This document shows, piece by piece, positions 45,375 through 57,876 of a stretch of 64,000 bases of DNA. Under the pieces are notes generated by a model that ran no database searches, was not told where the DNA came from, and saw nothing but the letters and a program-made list of their open reading frames with translations. Positions within the stretch are counted from its first letter, which is position 1. Each line of letters begins with the position of its first letter. This stretch comes from Rhynchonema sp. JSB1_4 (Eukaryota > Nematoda > Chromadorea > Monhysterida > Xyalidae). The translations under genes were made by a program, and so were the position numbers. The stretch spans positions 1 through 64,000 of the forward strand of contig JASAMV010003776.1 of NCBI GenBank assembly GCA_030248065.1, read 5' to 3'.

Positions 45375-45879
45375 AAGTGATTGACCTCCTGGAACAGTTC
45401 AAATTTCACACCAAAACCTGAAGACTTTGGACCAAAATGAACCAAGTCGGTGTCCACGAGCAAAACATCCAGGTGGATAGTCATGCTTGTTTTCAAGTTT
45501 CAGCTTGGGTTCCCTCATGTTCCACCAACATTGCGTCTGTGTGCATGCATTATTGACGAAATTGACACGCAGTGGACATGGGCAAAACAATAATGTTGCT
45601 TTGTACTATGCTGATGCTCAAACGAATAGCATTGTCTTTTGAAAAGGAAGGAAGCATGCTCTAGTGCACGGACGGACGAAATTTTTGAACAACTTGGCGG
45701 TTTGACAGGTCGTGTGGTCCAGCGAATATCTGTTTCAGCGAGTATGACGTATTCAATGAGAATTTTAGAACATTTTTGGATGTATGGATCTGGTTTTGAA
45801 TACGGTAAAAATGTTCTACTGTAGGCTTACCCGTGAGTTCTGTGTTTTCTGCGTCATTGATATTAGAAACCAACTGATA
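45375..45879. other. Unassigned stretch
   Basis: No gene, repeat end or splice pattern recognised. Confidence 0.4.
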
Positions 45880-46159
45880 TTGGTCGCACAATGACTTTAT
45901 AAGAATTGGTCAAATTTTTTTCCTGAATCGTAAAGCGGGACAGTGACGGGGCAATGACGTTGCGTTGCGTGATCGCACACAAAACATGCAGTAAAGAGAA
46001 TGTTTCGGACCTGCGGCAACGCTATTGATCTGCTAGATTATTTTTAGCTGAAAATGTTTTGTGTGAATCACAAATACTGTAGCACAGTGGTTAAGAGTGA
46101 CTGAACGTGAAAATCAGGATTGGATTTGATGAATTCTTATATGGTTATTGTGCGACCAA
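45880..46159. mobile_element. TA-flanked MITE (TTGGTCGCAC), copy c
   Basis: TTGGTCGCACAATGAC to TTGTGCGACCAA, TA on both sides (45878-45879, 46160-46161). It lies only 28 bp from the left target site of the 4-kb fold-back element. Confidence 0.9.
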
Positions 46160-46204
46160 TATCAAGCGAAACAATTCGCACTCACAACATTTATAAGATT
46201 CCGT

Positions 46205-46573
46205 ATCTTTTCGGTCCAGCGTACTTTTCGCTCCACAGGACTTTTCGGTCCATGTAATTTTTCGGTCCAGGTGTTTTTCGGTCCACTCACTTTACGGTCC
46301 AAGTACCTTTCGGTCCATGTACATTTAGGTCCAGGTACGTTTCGGTCCACGTACTTTTCGGTCCAGGTACCTTTCGATCCAGGTACTTTTCGGTCCAGGT
46401 ACGTTTCGGTCCATGTACTTTTCGGTCCAGGTACGTTTCGGTCCAGGTACTTTTCGGTCCAGGTACGTTTCGGTCCAGGTACTTTTCCGTCCAGGTACCT
46501 TTCGGTCCTGGTACTTTTCGGTCCAGGTACCTTTCGGTCCAGGTGCTTTTCGGTCCGGGTACTTTTCGGTCCA
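46205..46573 (+). repeat. Minisatellite array, left arm of fold-back element
   Basis: About 23 units of roughly 16 bp, TTTTCGGTCCAGGTAC with third-position variants (GTAC/GTAA, CTTT/GTTT). Because the unit is not a multiple of three, all frames are open; the long ORFs across it are artefacts. Confidence 0.92.
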
Positions 46574-46704
46574 CAACATCTGTTTGAATTCCAGTGTAAA
46601 ATGCGCATACTACTTACGGAGTCATCATCGATGGTCAGACTTACAGCTGCGTTGTATTATGCGGCTAACCAAAGTCGACTTTGGTAAATGTTGGCTAGCG
46701 TAAA

Positions 46705-46974
46705 ATGAAAATACGATACCAGAACCACAATATCGATGTTAGATTAGAACACATTCCAAGCAAAGGTCCCGTCCTGTATGATCTTGTCCTGGGCACTGAT
46801 GTACTTCTTGAGCCTGCAAAACTGGTCGGACCTTTCTTGGTCACGTCGACGTTTAATTTTTGCATTGAGCATTACCTATTTCTAAATTTACTGGTGATGC
46901 CACTGGCTTCGACCAGCTTAAAATGGCAATCCCAGAGACCTGAAATGAGCAACTTTTACACTGGTCGAAATTAG
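46705..46974 (+). other. Weak protease-like frame inside the fold-back element
   Basis: An 89-codon frame with VLYDLVLGTDVLLEPAKLV. The (V/I)LG.D.L motif is the C-terminal signature of retroviral-type aspartic proteases, but no DTG/DSG active site precedes it. It may be a relic of another element or chance. Confidence 0.2.
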
Positions 46975-47215
46975 TGGCTCCAGTAAGTCTCTTCATTTGA
47001 GTTTAGCAACGGTGTACCTGTGGTTGTGGGTGGAATCAGTTCTTGATGGTGTTTTCATAGAATCGCATGCCACAGTGCAAAACACCAAAATAAATCTCTT
47101 CTACTCTTCAACGACACGTGACCAAAATAGTTCCGATCCGATCCTATTTCACCAAGTGTGTCACGGGGACAAAACAGGGGTTTCGAAAGACAGCAGCCAC
47201 TTCAATTGACATTCG

Positions 47216-47270
47216 CTGAGGGCAGTGTAGGCCTAAGCCTAAGCCCATGCCCAAGCAAGCCTGAGCCAGC
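47216..47270 (-). repeat. Short TTAGGC-like tract (complement strand)
   Basis: GCCTAAGCCTAAGCCCATGC reads as degenerate GGCTTAGGCTTAGGC on the minus strand, third such tract in the window. A TGTTTTGTCCCCCGC short tandem follows at 47310-47380. Confidence 0.5.
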
Positions 47271-48204
47271 TGACAAAGATATCAATAGCTGCCTTCAGTA
47301 ACCGCTGTTTTCTCCCCCGCTGTTTTGTCCCCCGCTGTTTTGTCCCGAGCTGTTTTGTCTCCCGCTGTTTTGTCAACCCAGTGTTGTCCTAACCCCATCA
47401 CCAAGTTTATATCGCTCACTGTTTTTATGCTTTCAAGCGGAGACTAGCAGTGTCATAATCAGACCTCGGCCCGAAGAGGGACAAGATTTCTTCTCCCTCC
47501 CCCTCCCCCCGATCGATTCAGGCTGGGAAAACAATTTGGTGGGTCAAGGGGGTGCTTTGGGTCGGGGAATCCGAATCTATTTGGTCACGTGACCCTTGGG
47601 GACTTTTTGGGGGTCGAAATTGAGTTGATACGTACGGCGCAGTGAAGATGTGTGGTGCGTGGTAGTGAAACATCACGCACGAGTTTTATGCAAACAAAAC
47701 ACACAGCATACACTCTTTTACAGTGAGCAGGCACTTTCGGGCGCTGTTCGCTTTTCATGCTTGCCGGTGCCGAGATATGTTTTTGGTGATTTTGTTTTCT
47801 GATTGTAACTTTGGAAACAGGGCCAACCAAATCTTTCAACAAAAATGACACAAAACATCAGAAAATACTCAGCAAACAAGTTCCAGAAAATAACGGCAAA
47901 CTTAAAAATTGCAAAAATTTGCACTGGGTGCATACAGGCCTAAGAGCGGTGTCAGCTGGAAGCGGACCCATCTCATCCCCAGTGCGTGCACCTCTACAAC
48001 GTACGCCTCCTCGTGTGGTGTTGTTTCGCTTGTTGTGCTCTTGCTTTACAGCGCGCACTCCTGTGGGCCACAGGAGCTGTGCTGAGCGGTCGTCTAAAGA
48101 TTGCTTTTATTATTTAGGTGGGTCGGTGAAACAGAATGGTGTTGGTAGCGTTGCACAATTAATCAATACTGCTGCAGTGTGCCCATGTTTGTTCTTTGCG
48201 TGTT

Positions 48205-48496
<292 letters not shown>

Positions 48497-48576
48497 GAGC
48501 AGAGACAAGCAATAATAATGCACGTGCATCTTGCTAGATCAGGGTGCCCCTTGCACACACATACAGCACACCTGTG

Positions 48577-48860
48577 TATGGGCAATCCATCGGCTCATGG
48601 CACTTTTTATACACACAGAGCATGCAGCAGCACACGCCATTTTCTTAACAAAATGTACACTTTGGGCGAATGTCATACTTTGATGGCCACTTTTTAATTG
48701 CTCTGATTTTCATTTGCTACTTGCCATAACACTTTTCTGCACTGTTGAAGAATTGGGGATGTTTCAACGGATAACTGCAGAGAATAGATGCATTCATTGA
48801 TGGCAGTAATGTAGCGTGCAGCCTGTGCATGCGAGTGCCATGAGCTGGCGGATTGCGTAT
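48577..48860. mobile_element. TA MITE (GCAATCC...CTCATGGCAC), uninterrupted copy
   Basis: TGGGCAATCCATCGGCTCATG at the left and CATGAGCTGGCGGATTGCG at the right, TA outside. It is the intact relative of the split copy at 31978-33715. Nested in the fold-back element. Confidence 0.82.
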
Positions 48861-49809
48861 ACTGCAGCCTGGTGGTGGGTAAATTTATGACCGTTTTGTG
48901 ACTGATGCGTGTCACTTCAGTCTCAACTCCAGTTCAAACAGTGCGCTCTGGAAAACTCAACCTTCCGCAGCCAGAAGACACACTTCACAATTCAATTTCA
49001 ATTTATTGTTTGCATCCAGCATCGACACACACATGACAGAAGTCACAACGACAAAAGTGCAAAGACGAATGCCAGAAAAAGATGAAAACTCAAATGAACC
49101 GGCACCTTGAAGTGACTTCACGACGAATATTCACAAAAGTGTAACATTTTCGCGCGCCACGCGCGCATGAGCGTATTTTGTGTAGTATTTGGCTTAAAAT
49201 CGGCGAGTTAAACATAAGCGCAAGATAACAACGATTAATGTACACGCATCTTTCACAATTATCGCCGTACCTGTGATTTGAACAGGCAAGTTTTGTGACA
49301 CGACATCCCCATCAGCCGCTTGTTGAATGAGATTTCACCGCGAAATTTCACCGATTCTAGCATAATGCTCAACGGTGCTGGAGTCCGGCAGAATTTACGT
49401 CCGAAGTAAGGTATGCAGTCCCCGGTTTATTCCTTTGCAGATGATTTATGCTTATGGACATAAAATGTTGTACCAGATTCAACTATGCAACACCACATCT
49501 CTGCCTGCACTTCGTTTGTATACGTATATATACGTTTGTATACGTTCTTTGTTGAAGGATAATAATATGGCACGAGCAAAAAAGCTGGTCACTGAGTACC
49601 ACTGAATTAACGTGTGATTTCACACTGACGAGAAGTTGGCATGAGAATCACTACACTGTTAACCAATTTTATGATCTGCACTACGCTAGCCAACATTTAC
49701 CAAAGTCGACTTTGGTTAGCCGCATAATACAACGCAGCTGTAAGTCTGACCATCGATGATGACTCTGTAAGTAGTATGCGCATTTTACACTGGAATTCAA
49801 ACAGATGTT

Positions 49810-50160
49810 GTGGACCGAAAAGTACCCGGACTGAAAAGCACCTGGACCGAAAGGTACCTGGACCGAAAAGTACCAGGACCGAAAGGTACCTGGACCGAAA
49901 AGTACATGGACCGAAAGGTACCTGGACCGAAAAGTACCTGGACCGAAACGTACCTGGACCGAAAAGTACCTGGACCGAAACGTACCTTGACCGAAAAGTA
50001 CCTGGACCGAAACGTACCTGGACCGAAAGGTACCTGGACCTAAATGTACATGGACCGAAAGGTACTTGGGCCGTAAAGTGAGTGGACCGAAAAGCACCTG
50101 GACCGAAAGGTTACATGGACCGAAAAGTCCTGTGGACCGAAAAGTACGCTGGACCGAAAA
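49810..50160 (-). repeat. Minisatellite array, right arm of fold-back element
   Basis: The inverted counterpart of the left array: GGACCGAAAAGTACCT units of about 16 bp. The variant order differs from the left arm, so the arms have drifted in unit number and sequence. Confidence 0.92.
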
Positions 50161-50171
50161 GATACGGAATC

Positions 50172-50779
50172 ATTTATAAGTGGAAGTTTGATGTGAAATC
50201 ATTGGCTTTTATGGTTTTTTTGGTTTCATGCCAAACATTTAATGAGCTGTGAAAGATAGTCATGTTTGTGCGGCGGGGAGGTGTGCCGCCCGCCCCATTG
50301 TTTATATTTGCCGGATTTGGGTACCGCAAGCCTCATCACGAAATGAAGTGATGCCCAATCCATTGTACCAACTTGTATGTACCAGAGTATATTCCCTGGT
50401 ATATTGGATTGTAACGTGATACTGTATCCGGCATTAGCCATACAGCTACCCACCCCGTGAAATCGTCGCGTGTTTATTTTGAGTTTCATTTTGTTGCATC
50501 CTCCGCGTAATATACACATCATCCATTAAAGTTTTTTGGCACCTCCGCAATTTTCGCGAAAAGAGCATTTTTTTGAAGAGCAAAATGCTGACGTCAGACC
50601 GAAATCTCACAATTTTTTCAGAGATTTTATTTGGAATTACCGGCAGAACACACACGCGTGAGAGGCGTTTTTTCAGTCGAAAGAAGCATGAAAATCACGA
50701 AAGGTTTTATGATAATGCTGTCTGTCAAGACATGGGTGGCTGACGCATTCACAATAATACATGACGTGTCAAACCAATT
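50172..50779. other. Intergenic, no feature seen
   Basis: Lies between the fold-back element and the stop codon of cys-loop gene 2. It presumably holds that gene's 3' UTR; no repeat or further exon is recognised. Confidence 0.4.
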
Positions 50780-53307
50780 TTATAAAAAGTAGGGAATGTA
50801 GAAGAATGCTGTTACGACGAAATTGAGCGAGACCATGAGCAACAGGAACAGTATATCGATGCGATAGCAGAGCAACATCCACTCCTCGGTCACGTGATCG
50901 AAGCGTCGCTTCTCAGCGACTTGTTGTTGCAGCTCTTGTCGAACCTGCGTAGCTCAGCTGGTTGGTCATGTTATCAAGGTGAATCTGCCGGGTTCAAACC
51001 CGACTGGTGAAGTTTTATAGAATAATTTATTTGGCATCAAACCTGATGAGTTTCGGTGTAGATCAGCTGCAAACAGTTGAGCAGTTTATTGTACTGCGCT
51101 GGAATGCTGGTGGTCGTTGGCTGTGCTGGGTTGCCTCCACCCACAGCATTTTGGGTGTTCATATTCGCAGCATTGGAGGAGTGGTTGCGTATGTCGTTGA
51201 ATGAATACGAGACGGAACGCTGAAAACACATTGGTTGATTTAAATTAGTTTTTTAATTAACAATAAAATTTAGGCGTTTGTGCTTGTGATCAGCATTTTT
51301 AGCGGGCGGAGCAAATACGGTACACCAGTTGAAAACATAAATACCTTAACCGTATTTGGCGCATCTCTGTGCGTGGCTAGTTTGCCCCCAATTGAGTTCG
51401 CGGGAACAACCTGAAGCAGGAAACGAATATCCGGTTATTATGACATCATTATGTCAGTCAGTGCTAGAAAACATATGCCCGAAATCAGAGCACGTGCGAT
51501 AGAAGCACCGCAGCGAAACTAACGACGGTATTGAGCGCATTCTAAAACATCTTCTTTAACTTTTTCAAAGAAAGTATACCGAGAGAAAATGAACGATAGA
51601 TTAGAAAAAATACGGACATAATGATTGTGATATGGTTCGTTGTGTTTCTCATTCGGCAGCACAGAATGAGGGAGGAAGATCCGTCTGAGAAGGTACGGTA
51701 TCGGGCGGTAGAATCGAGCGCGGCAATTCAAAAACATGATAATCACGGCCAGAATCGTGCTGATCGCCATCATGAACATCTCCCAGAGAATGAAGCTGCC
51801 TGAATTAGCAAGGTCAGTGCTGGTTGAAAATAATGTGAGGGGCTTTCGAAATCAACGCAAAAGTGAGTGTTGCTTTATAAAATATTGTTATTTGACATCT
51901 TTGCCACGAAATGACCCAAACCAACCCAGTTTCGGGAAACTTGACGCATTTTTGGGCATCAACTCTGACAACATCATCAACACCACGGCCATTGTGAGCA
52001 AGGCCGTCAGACCGATGTTCGACTTCTCCTCACGCTCGAGTGTACAGTAGGATGGGGAAAACACACCTGTCAGTTGAGATCATACCGTGCCTTCTTGGAA
52101 CGCTGAGCAAAGTTTGGGATACCGCTCACCAATTAAGGCCAAATTCGTGATGAAAAAGCTGGGTACGGTGAGCGTGATGATGTAGTAGAAGGGTTTGCGT
52201 TGCATGGCGATATAGTAGGAGATTTCGTACCATTTGCCCTGAATACCGTAATCCACAAGTTGACGTTCGCAGGTGTAGTTGAGCAGAGCCCATTCTGAAA
52301 ATGGAAAATCACATTTTTTCAAAAAAAAACTTTAATGAAAACGAGGAGTAATAATGAAACATCAACTAGCCCGAATTCTGTTGAAAGTGTCCGGTCCTGG
52401 CGGCGGGCATGTGCGCAGCGATCAGTTCAATCTCAGTTGATGGATAGGCCCAAGTGACATAAGTCAACGTGCAGTTTTGCGTGTCGTATGGGAAGTCGCC
52501 GACATCAAACGCGCAGTGAACCTGTATAATTTTTTAAACAGCAATTAACTTGGCTTCGAATTTTTTAAATATTTTTTTTAAATTCAGGATTTTGGACAAA
52601 AGTGTCCGCTCACCGTGCACTGTTCGGTGCGAGACAAGAACACCGTACCATCGTGACTGACGGACAGAAACGCCGTTTCGCGATCGGCCGGTCGCATAAC
52701 TTCGAGTCTGCGGCGAAAATTTATTATTGTGTTTTGGTCTAAGTCTACGTTAGGAAAAGCAAATACAGTTGGTAAACAGTGATATCGGGCATCCACAATG
52801 CATCCTGGGTCACGCGAATGTATGTTAAGTTACTGTAATCTTCCGGCTTCCATCGCAACTGTTCATCTCTCCAAGTCTGCAACGATTTAATAAAATGCTC
52901 ACAATTATGGGCATTTCAGGAAAGAACACGCAGATCTATTGTTCACTGTCACTGACCATTTCGAACCAGAACGCAACGATTAGACTCTCGCGCGCTTCGT
53001 TCTGAAATTCGATGTTTCACTCCGTTGCCCCGTTTGATTGTCTGATTTTTTCATGAGAAGTTTAAGAAGAAACAAAGAGAACATCAGAACCAACCACTTC
53101 AATGATACTATAAATTGTTGGATCCAACACCACCGTTGTGCTTCGAGCGCTCAATCGCACATTTCTCGAATAATTCGTCATCAGATTTTCATACAACCGA
53201 AGCTGGGCGTGAGCCCGTGGTGACATGTCGCTGATTATGCACCACGTGGGACGGGTGCACAACAGAATAAACAGCGATAAACGCAAAGGGTTTATGTTTG
53301 AGGGCAT
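50780..53307 (-). CDS. Cys-loop ligand-gated ion channel subunit 2 (nicotinic-type, non-alpha)
   Basis: Ten exons: 53307-53095, 53001-52957, 52876-52767, 52707-52614, 52521-52371, 52294-52130, 52066-51926, 51799 to about 51697, 51219-51043, 50944-50780; about 450 residues. Signal-like start (NPLRLSLFILLCTRP); TWRDEQLRWKPEDY; LWMPDITVYQL; a 13-residue cys-loop (C-AFDVGDFPYDTQN-C); TYVTWAYP; TM1 (YYIITLTVPSFFITNLALIG); TM2 beginning EEKSNIGLTALLTMAVVLMM; TM3 (GSFILWEMFMMAISTILAV); TM4 (LLCYRIDILFLLLMVSLNF). Glu at -1' and Leu at 9' predict cation selectivity; loop C (NYTCERQLVDY) has one Cys, not a vicinal pair, so it is non-alpha. Exons 2, 3 and 7 match gene 1 in length (45, 110, 141 nt). The donor of exon 5 reads GC, not GT. 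The last intron is filled by a tRNA-like sequence. Confidence 0.9.
50945..51012 (+). repeat. tRNA-like sequence occupying the last intron of cys-loop gene 2
   Basis: TAGCTCAGCTGG matches the tRNA A box and GGGTTCAAACCC the B box, with usual spacing, on the plus strand (antisense to the gene). The D stem does not pair and the T loop is one base short, so it is a pseudo-tRNA or SINE relic. Read on the gene strand its start gives CTGAGCTACGCAG, the splice acceptor of the last exon. Confidence 0.7.
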
Positions 53308-53717
53308 CTTGAATGAACGTTTGTGCGAGTCCAGCAGATCTGAAAGTGTTTGAAGAAAAACTGGAAAACAAAAATTGTCAAAAGGGACCAACGAGGCAGC
53401 GAGTCGAGGCCCGGGCTTTCACGGAATGCTCTTGCAAGAGATAGTTTTGCAATAATTATGAAATCGCTTATTTGCATATCCAGGCATGCTGCCCATGATC
53501 AGCCATGTGGATCGATAGAAGTATAACGAGTGGTATTCACCGTATTGGAACACAACCGCTTGACGTTAGAAAGATTGGTCTCAGTGGGGTTCGAATTACC
53601 CGGCCGGAAGTGACTAAAGACAGATGAACAGATCATTGTGTCGCGTATGATATGTGCATACGAACCAGCTGCATTACTTAGCACGTCATCAAGCTCTTAG
53701 CGTTAATGTAGTGTACA
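53308..53717. other. 5' flank of cys-loop gene 2
   Basis: No coding exon is recognised; it presumably contains the promoter and 5' UTR. Confidence 0.4.
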
Positions 53718-54231
53718 CAGGGTTGGGCAAAAAAAACGACGGCGTTTTTTCTTAAAAAAACGACGTTTTTTTTAAAAAAAAACGCCTGGGTCGTTTTTCG
53801 TTTTTTTTAAATCCTGAATTTCCTTGATTTTCCCTGATTTTTCAGGGAAAGTACCCTGATTATCAAGGAAAATCAATTTTTTGTCCCATTTTTTTCAAAA
53901 AATTTTCGACCAATTTTTACTTTGTCGAGATACGTCGATATACGGAGTTTGACTTTCAGTGATGACCCCGGCCAAAGTTGGTCCCATGATGCGGGTCTGA
54001 TATGGGATCTTAGCAACTCGCTAGAAAAGGGTTGAAACCCGTTTATTTTGCCTCAGAACACATAGAATTACTTCATTTAACCACGTTTTCTTCCCAACAT
54101 GAGCGTTTTCCAATTTTTTGGGGGCATATTTTGGTCATCTGGGCGTTTTAAAAAAACGTTTTTTTTAAAAAAAAACGTTTTTTTTAAAAAAAAACGATTT
54201 TTTGGAAAAAAACGTTTTTTGCCCAACCCTG
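53718..54231 (+). mobile_element. hAT-type MITE, copy 3, with perfect 8-bp TSD
   Basis: CAGGGTTGGGCAAAAAAA to GCCCAACCCTG, flanked by AGTGTACA on both sides (53710-53717, 54232-54239). Over 95% similar by eye to 3272-3753 in the same orientation, so both insertions look recent. Confidence 0.93.
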
Positions 54232-55688
54232 AGTGTACAGTGAGGTGAGTGGCTCAGTACACCTTCTGAATATCATTTGCAAACAGACTGTGTATACCTA
54301 AATCCTTCATAGACACACCACAGTGGCACCAACCAATTAGCAAAGCTGCAGAAATTTCTTGAAAGCCGGCAGAAACATTTGCGGTTTTTTGCAAACGGAC
54401 TTACCGTCGGGGGTTGGACCGAGATAGACGTACATACCAATACGACCACACACTCGATACAAGAGACGTGCCAAGAGATAACAGATACAGTACACTTTCC
54501 GGTGTGCTGTACTGATTCTGAAGCTCACAGCGACATGTTGTTTTGCTCTGGGACGACTATGTGTCTGACGAACGTTGGCTTCGCGAAATCTGCCGTCATA
54601 CCCATTCGCACTGACGATGACCAGGTGCACTGCTCGGCTGTGTAAAATATTAGTTTCATGCGAATTCGAATCAAACGTTGAGAACTAAAAAAACAAGGAA
54701 GTAACCTAAATGGCCACTGTTGTGCGAAAAAATATCGTTTAGCTTCACTTATAGCAAAAAAGACGACCAAGCGGTAGGAAATAGTCAGTCGACGAGCAGA
54801 ACAAATCTGACGTGATTCCATTATGTCTCGGGGCGGCGGGCAGCAGGCTGGAAGCCGGAACCGATATTCCTGTAGGACCAGCAATCACCAAAGTGCACGC
54901 AGCTGCGATAAAACGGACTATAATGGAAGCACGATAGAAATGCTCTTGGTGAAAAGTGAAGTTAGGAATAAAAATAACAAAATGAAATCGGCAACCGAAG
55001 AAATGCAAGAAGAACGAAGTACAGTATGTATGTATAGAGATTTTCTCATTCAGCTAAAAACAGCTGAGCTCGCTTCTCTTCACCAAGTCGTTCTTTTACT
55101 AGAGCGAGAGCAATGTTGAGGGTCTCCCTTTTGAGCCACAACACACACGGTTAGCTGTTTTTTTGGAAGTCTGGGCGGGACCGACACAGCTTATCGACAG
55201 TGATGTCTGAACATGGTAAGTATCAATCTAGGGAAGGTAGCACATGCCTACACTTATGTACATACTGTAGGTAGCTGTCTGGTGGTTGACGTAACCTACC
55301 TGAAGCATTGTACCGTGCAGTCACACTCATATTGTGGTGAGGTCCGTGCCATGAAGCTGCACATACAACCATTGGTACACCACCTGTACAGAGTTGTTGA
55401 AATGTTATATACCGGCAGTGTCGGCCCCCAGTCCCCGTTAAATGTCATACACACGGTGAACATTCATGATAGAGGCCGAAAACGTACATTTTCGAAAAAT
55501 CTCATGATAAGGAGGGCCGACCCTACATGTGATAATGACGACAGGTGCTCTTTCAAACCAATAAAGTTCCAAAAACCTTTGCTATCCTACGTATTTCGCA
55601 TTCACTCCATTTGCTGAAAGAGCGTTGTTCCGGTGTTCACGCATGAACGCCTGATGTGACGAACGCTGTGAATACTGCTTTTGACAAT
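54232..55688 (-). other. Unassigned; possible minus-strand exons
   Basis: A minus frame with a hydrophobic start (IIVRFIAAACTLVIAGPTGI, about 54930-54870) and another ending in a consensus donor (GTAAGTCCG at about 54405) after LLARLLYRVCGRIGMYVYLG could be exons of a small membrane or secreted protein. Overlapping plus frames are also open (54823-55119). I cannot decide. Confidence 0.25.
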
Positions 55689-55914
55689 GGGTGATATTTT
55701 CGAAACGGTGTGAAGGTCAGTTGGGTGTAAAGGTCGGTGGAAAGCTCGGTCGACAGCTCAGTGTGATAGACCTCGGTGTAAACTTGAAACATTCCACGTT
55801 AATAACAGGCAATGTTTCACGTTTACACCGAGCTACGCCGACCGAGCTTTCGACCGAACTTTACACCGACCTTTACGCCCAACTGACCTTTACACCGTTT
55901 CGAAACTTCCACCC
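55689..55914. mobile_element. GGGTG fold-back MITE, copy c
   Basis: GGGTGATATTTTCGAAACGG and complement, with AAT duplicated (55686-55688, 55915-55917). Very close in sequence to the copies at 36971 and 59185. Confidence 0.88.
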
Positions 55915-57876
55915 AATTTGGTGGGTGGCGGCGTGTGCAGCTAAGAGAAAGTTCGGATTGAGAGGAACAGAAAGAGCTTATATACGCCATTGAGCTTTTT
56001 TGTTAATTATGCCCGAACTTCAAGGGAAATCACATATGTATTTTGGAAGCTGGAACAAAAACGCACAACAAGAAAGAAAAATAATCTGCCGACCACGGTC
56101 ACGGAAGTTCGTGCGCCATCTATAAATACCCAGGTGGCATTACGCGTATGTCACGCACTACCCAACTGGCGATTATGGACCACGCAAGAAGTCATAAAAC
56201 AGAAACGTTGTGACTTTATCAATAATGGACGTCAATTTCTTCCTACTTTGCAGCATCCGAGCATATTTTTGACATTAGCTCTTGCTCCCAAACTGTGATG
56301 CTAATCTGCAAGCTGCGGTGCGGCCTCAGAAATGTGGCTTCTTTTCATATTTTTTGACATACGGATGCCCCGGTTTCGACCGCGAATAATCCCATGGGTA
56401 CCTACTGTACTTCCAGCTGGTAATGTCTGTTACCGCAACCAAATATGATTATGCGCATGCGCACCATGAGCTACTGGGGGAGGAGCACAGTTTTCGCATA
56501 ATAATATCTTTTTTTTGCTTTTGCTCGAAAATCTGCCATTTGGTTCAGTGACATGTGCTCTATACTTGATCTGATAACAGCAGCTAACGTGCTGAGGAAG
56601 TGGCGGAAATGAAAGAAAAACATTTGACTTTGAAACACAAATGAGAATGAGCAATTTATGACGCCAAGCCGTTACCTGAGCCAAAATGTCACAAAACGTG
56701 TCAGCCCGGTGTCAGGCGTCAGTCGCACATAGTATTGACAAGCATTTGACAGTTTTGTTTTGACAGGATATAACACTGGCCAAGGAAATCACGCAACTCA
56801 CGTTCACGCGAAGGCGGAGTCCTGACCCCAGGAAATTCTGTAGGTACTACCTAAATGCTCTGCTTCTGGGCACAAACAGCTTGCTTTTTAGACACTGTTT
56901 TTGCGGTTTTTCGACTTTGCTGATTTATTATGACGAACACCAAGGCCAAGCAATTTCAAAGTGGAAACTTAATCTTATCACTGTAGCCACATAACCATAT
57001 GCAAAGAAAACAAAAACAGTGTGTGACATCACGTGTTTTTCCTCAACAGGACAAAGTAGTTGAGGGAGCGAACTTTATGGCGACTTATGCATGAATGGTG
57101 GCAGCTTCCGAGAGTTGTTTTTCGGCGGTTTCGGCTGCTGTTTGCCTGAGTAGCGATGCTCAAACACATTGCCTGCGGCCTGGCCACCGCAAAACAGTCT
57201 TCATCATATTTTAGTGACACGGCGCAAATTTAAGAGGGATGCGGATCGCGCTTTCAAGTGCATGCCGCACTTTCTTTGGATCAGTTTATAAACGTCTTTC
57301 AGATACAAATATTTTGGGTCCCGCACAAAACGTCCAGACTTTCGCTTTCGCGCACTCGATAACCGCGACTTTCTGAAGTGATCTCTGCTCGTGTCAAGTC
57401 ATATTCATTTTTCACACACCATCGTCCGACGAGTTTATACATAAATCCTCACTTGACCGAGAAGTGCTGCCCAGCGCCGTTGGCGCGCCCAAATTTACGC
57501 CAGTTTATCACTCGTGTCATGGACCCACAAACAAAGTTCGCCTTGAGTCGAGTGGTCAGACTCCACGGCAGGCAGAAAGGGCCCGTGGCTAGCCGTGGCC
57601 CCTTTAGAAAGTTTGGAAGACTTGACGATTTAGCAGGCTTTTATTTTTCGATGGAAGTTTCCGGACTCAGAGTCCGGACCGTTGTGCAGACTGCACCCAA
57701 GACGCAGGTAAATCAAAGTAACCAGGTTAGTTACAACAGGCACCATTACATTACTACAACTCAACAGCAACTGCCAGAAAATACTGTTCCCTGCTCTTTC
57801 ACAGCTTCTCGAAATCGCAAAATATACTGGCAAAAAGTTATTATAAACGACAAATACAGTATTTCGCTTCAATCAA
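55915..57876. other. Unassigned stretch
   Basis: The plus ORF at 57378-57968 contains a basic segment (about 57520-57710) followed by a possible donor (CAG|GTAAAT), and could be a first exon. It overlaps the last VWA exon on the other strand and has no recognised domain. The rest is featureless to me. Confidence 0.3.

Noticed and set aside
46205..46573. Regular repeat array considered as CRISPR
   Set aside because: Units are head-to-tail with no unique spacers, and the host DNA is eukaryotic.
46148..46687. ORFs with RSRYFSVQ-type or DRKVPGPK-type repeats (also 49681-50097)
   Set aside because: They are the minisatellite arms of the fold-back element; all frames are open because the unit is about 16 bp.
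46705..46974. Aspartic protease of a retroelement inside the fold-back element
   Set aside because: Only the (V/I)LGxDxL-like end is present; there is no catalytic DTG/DSG.
50945..51012. A functional tRNA gene
   Set aside because: The D stem does not pair and the T arm is one base short.
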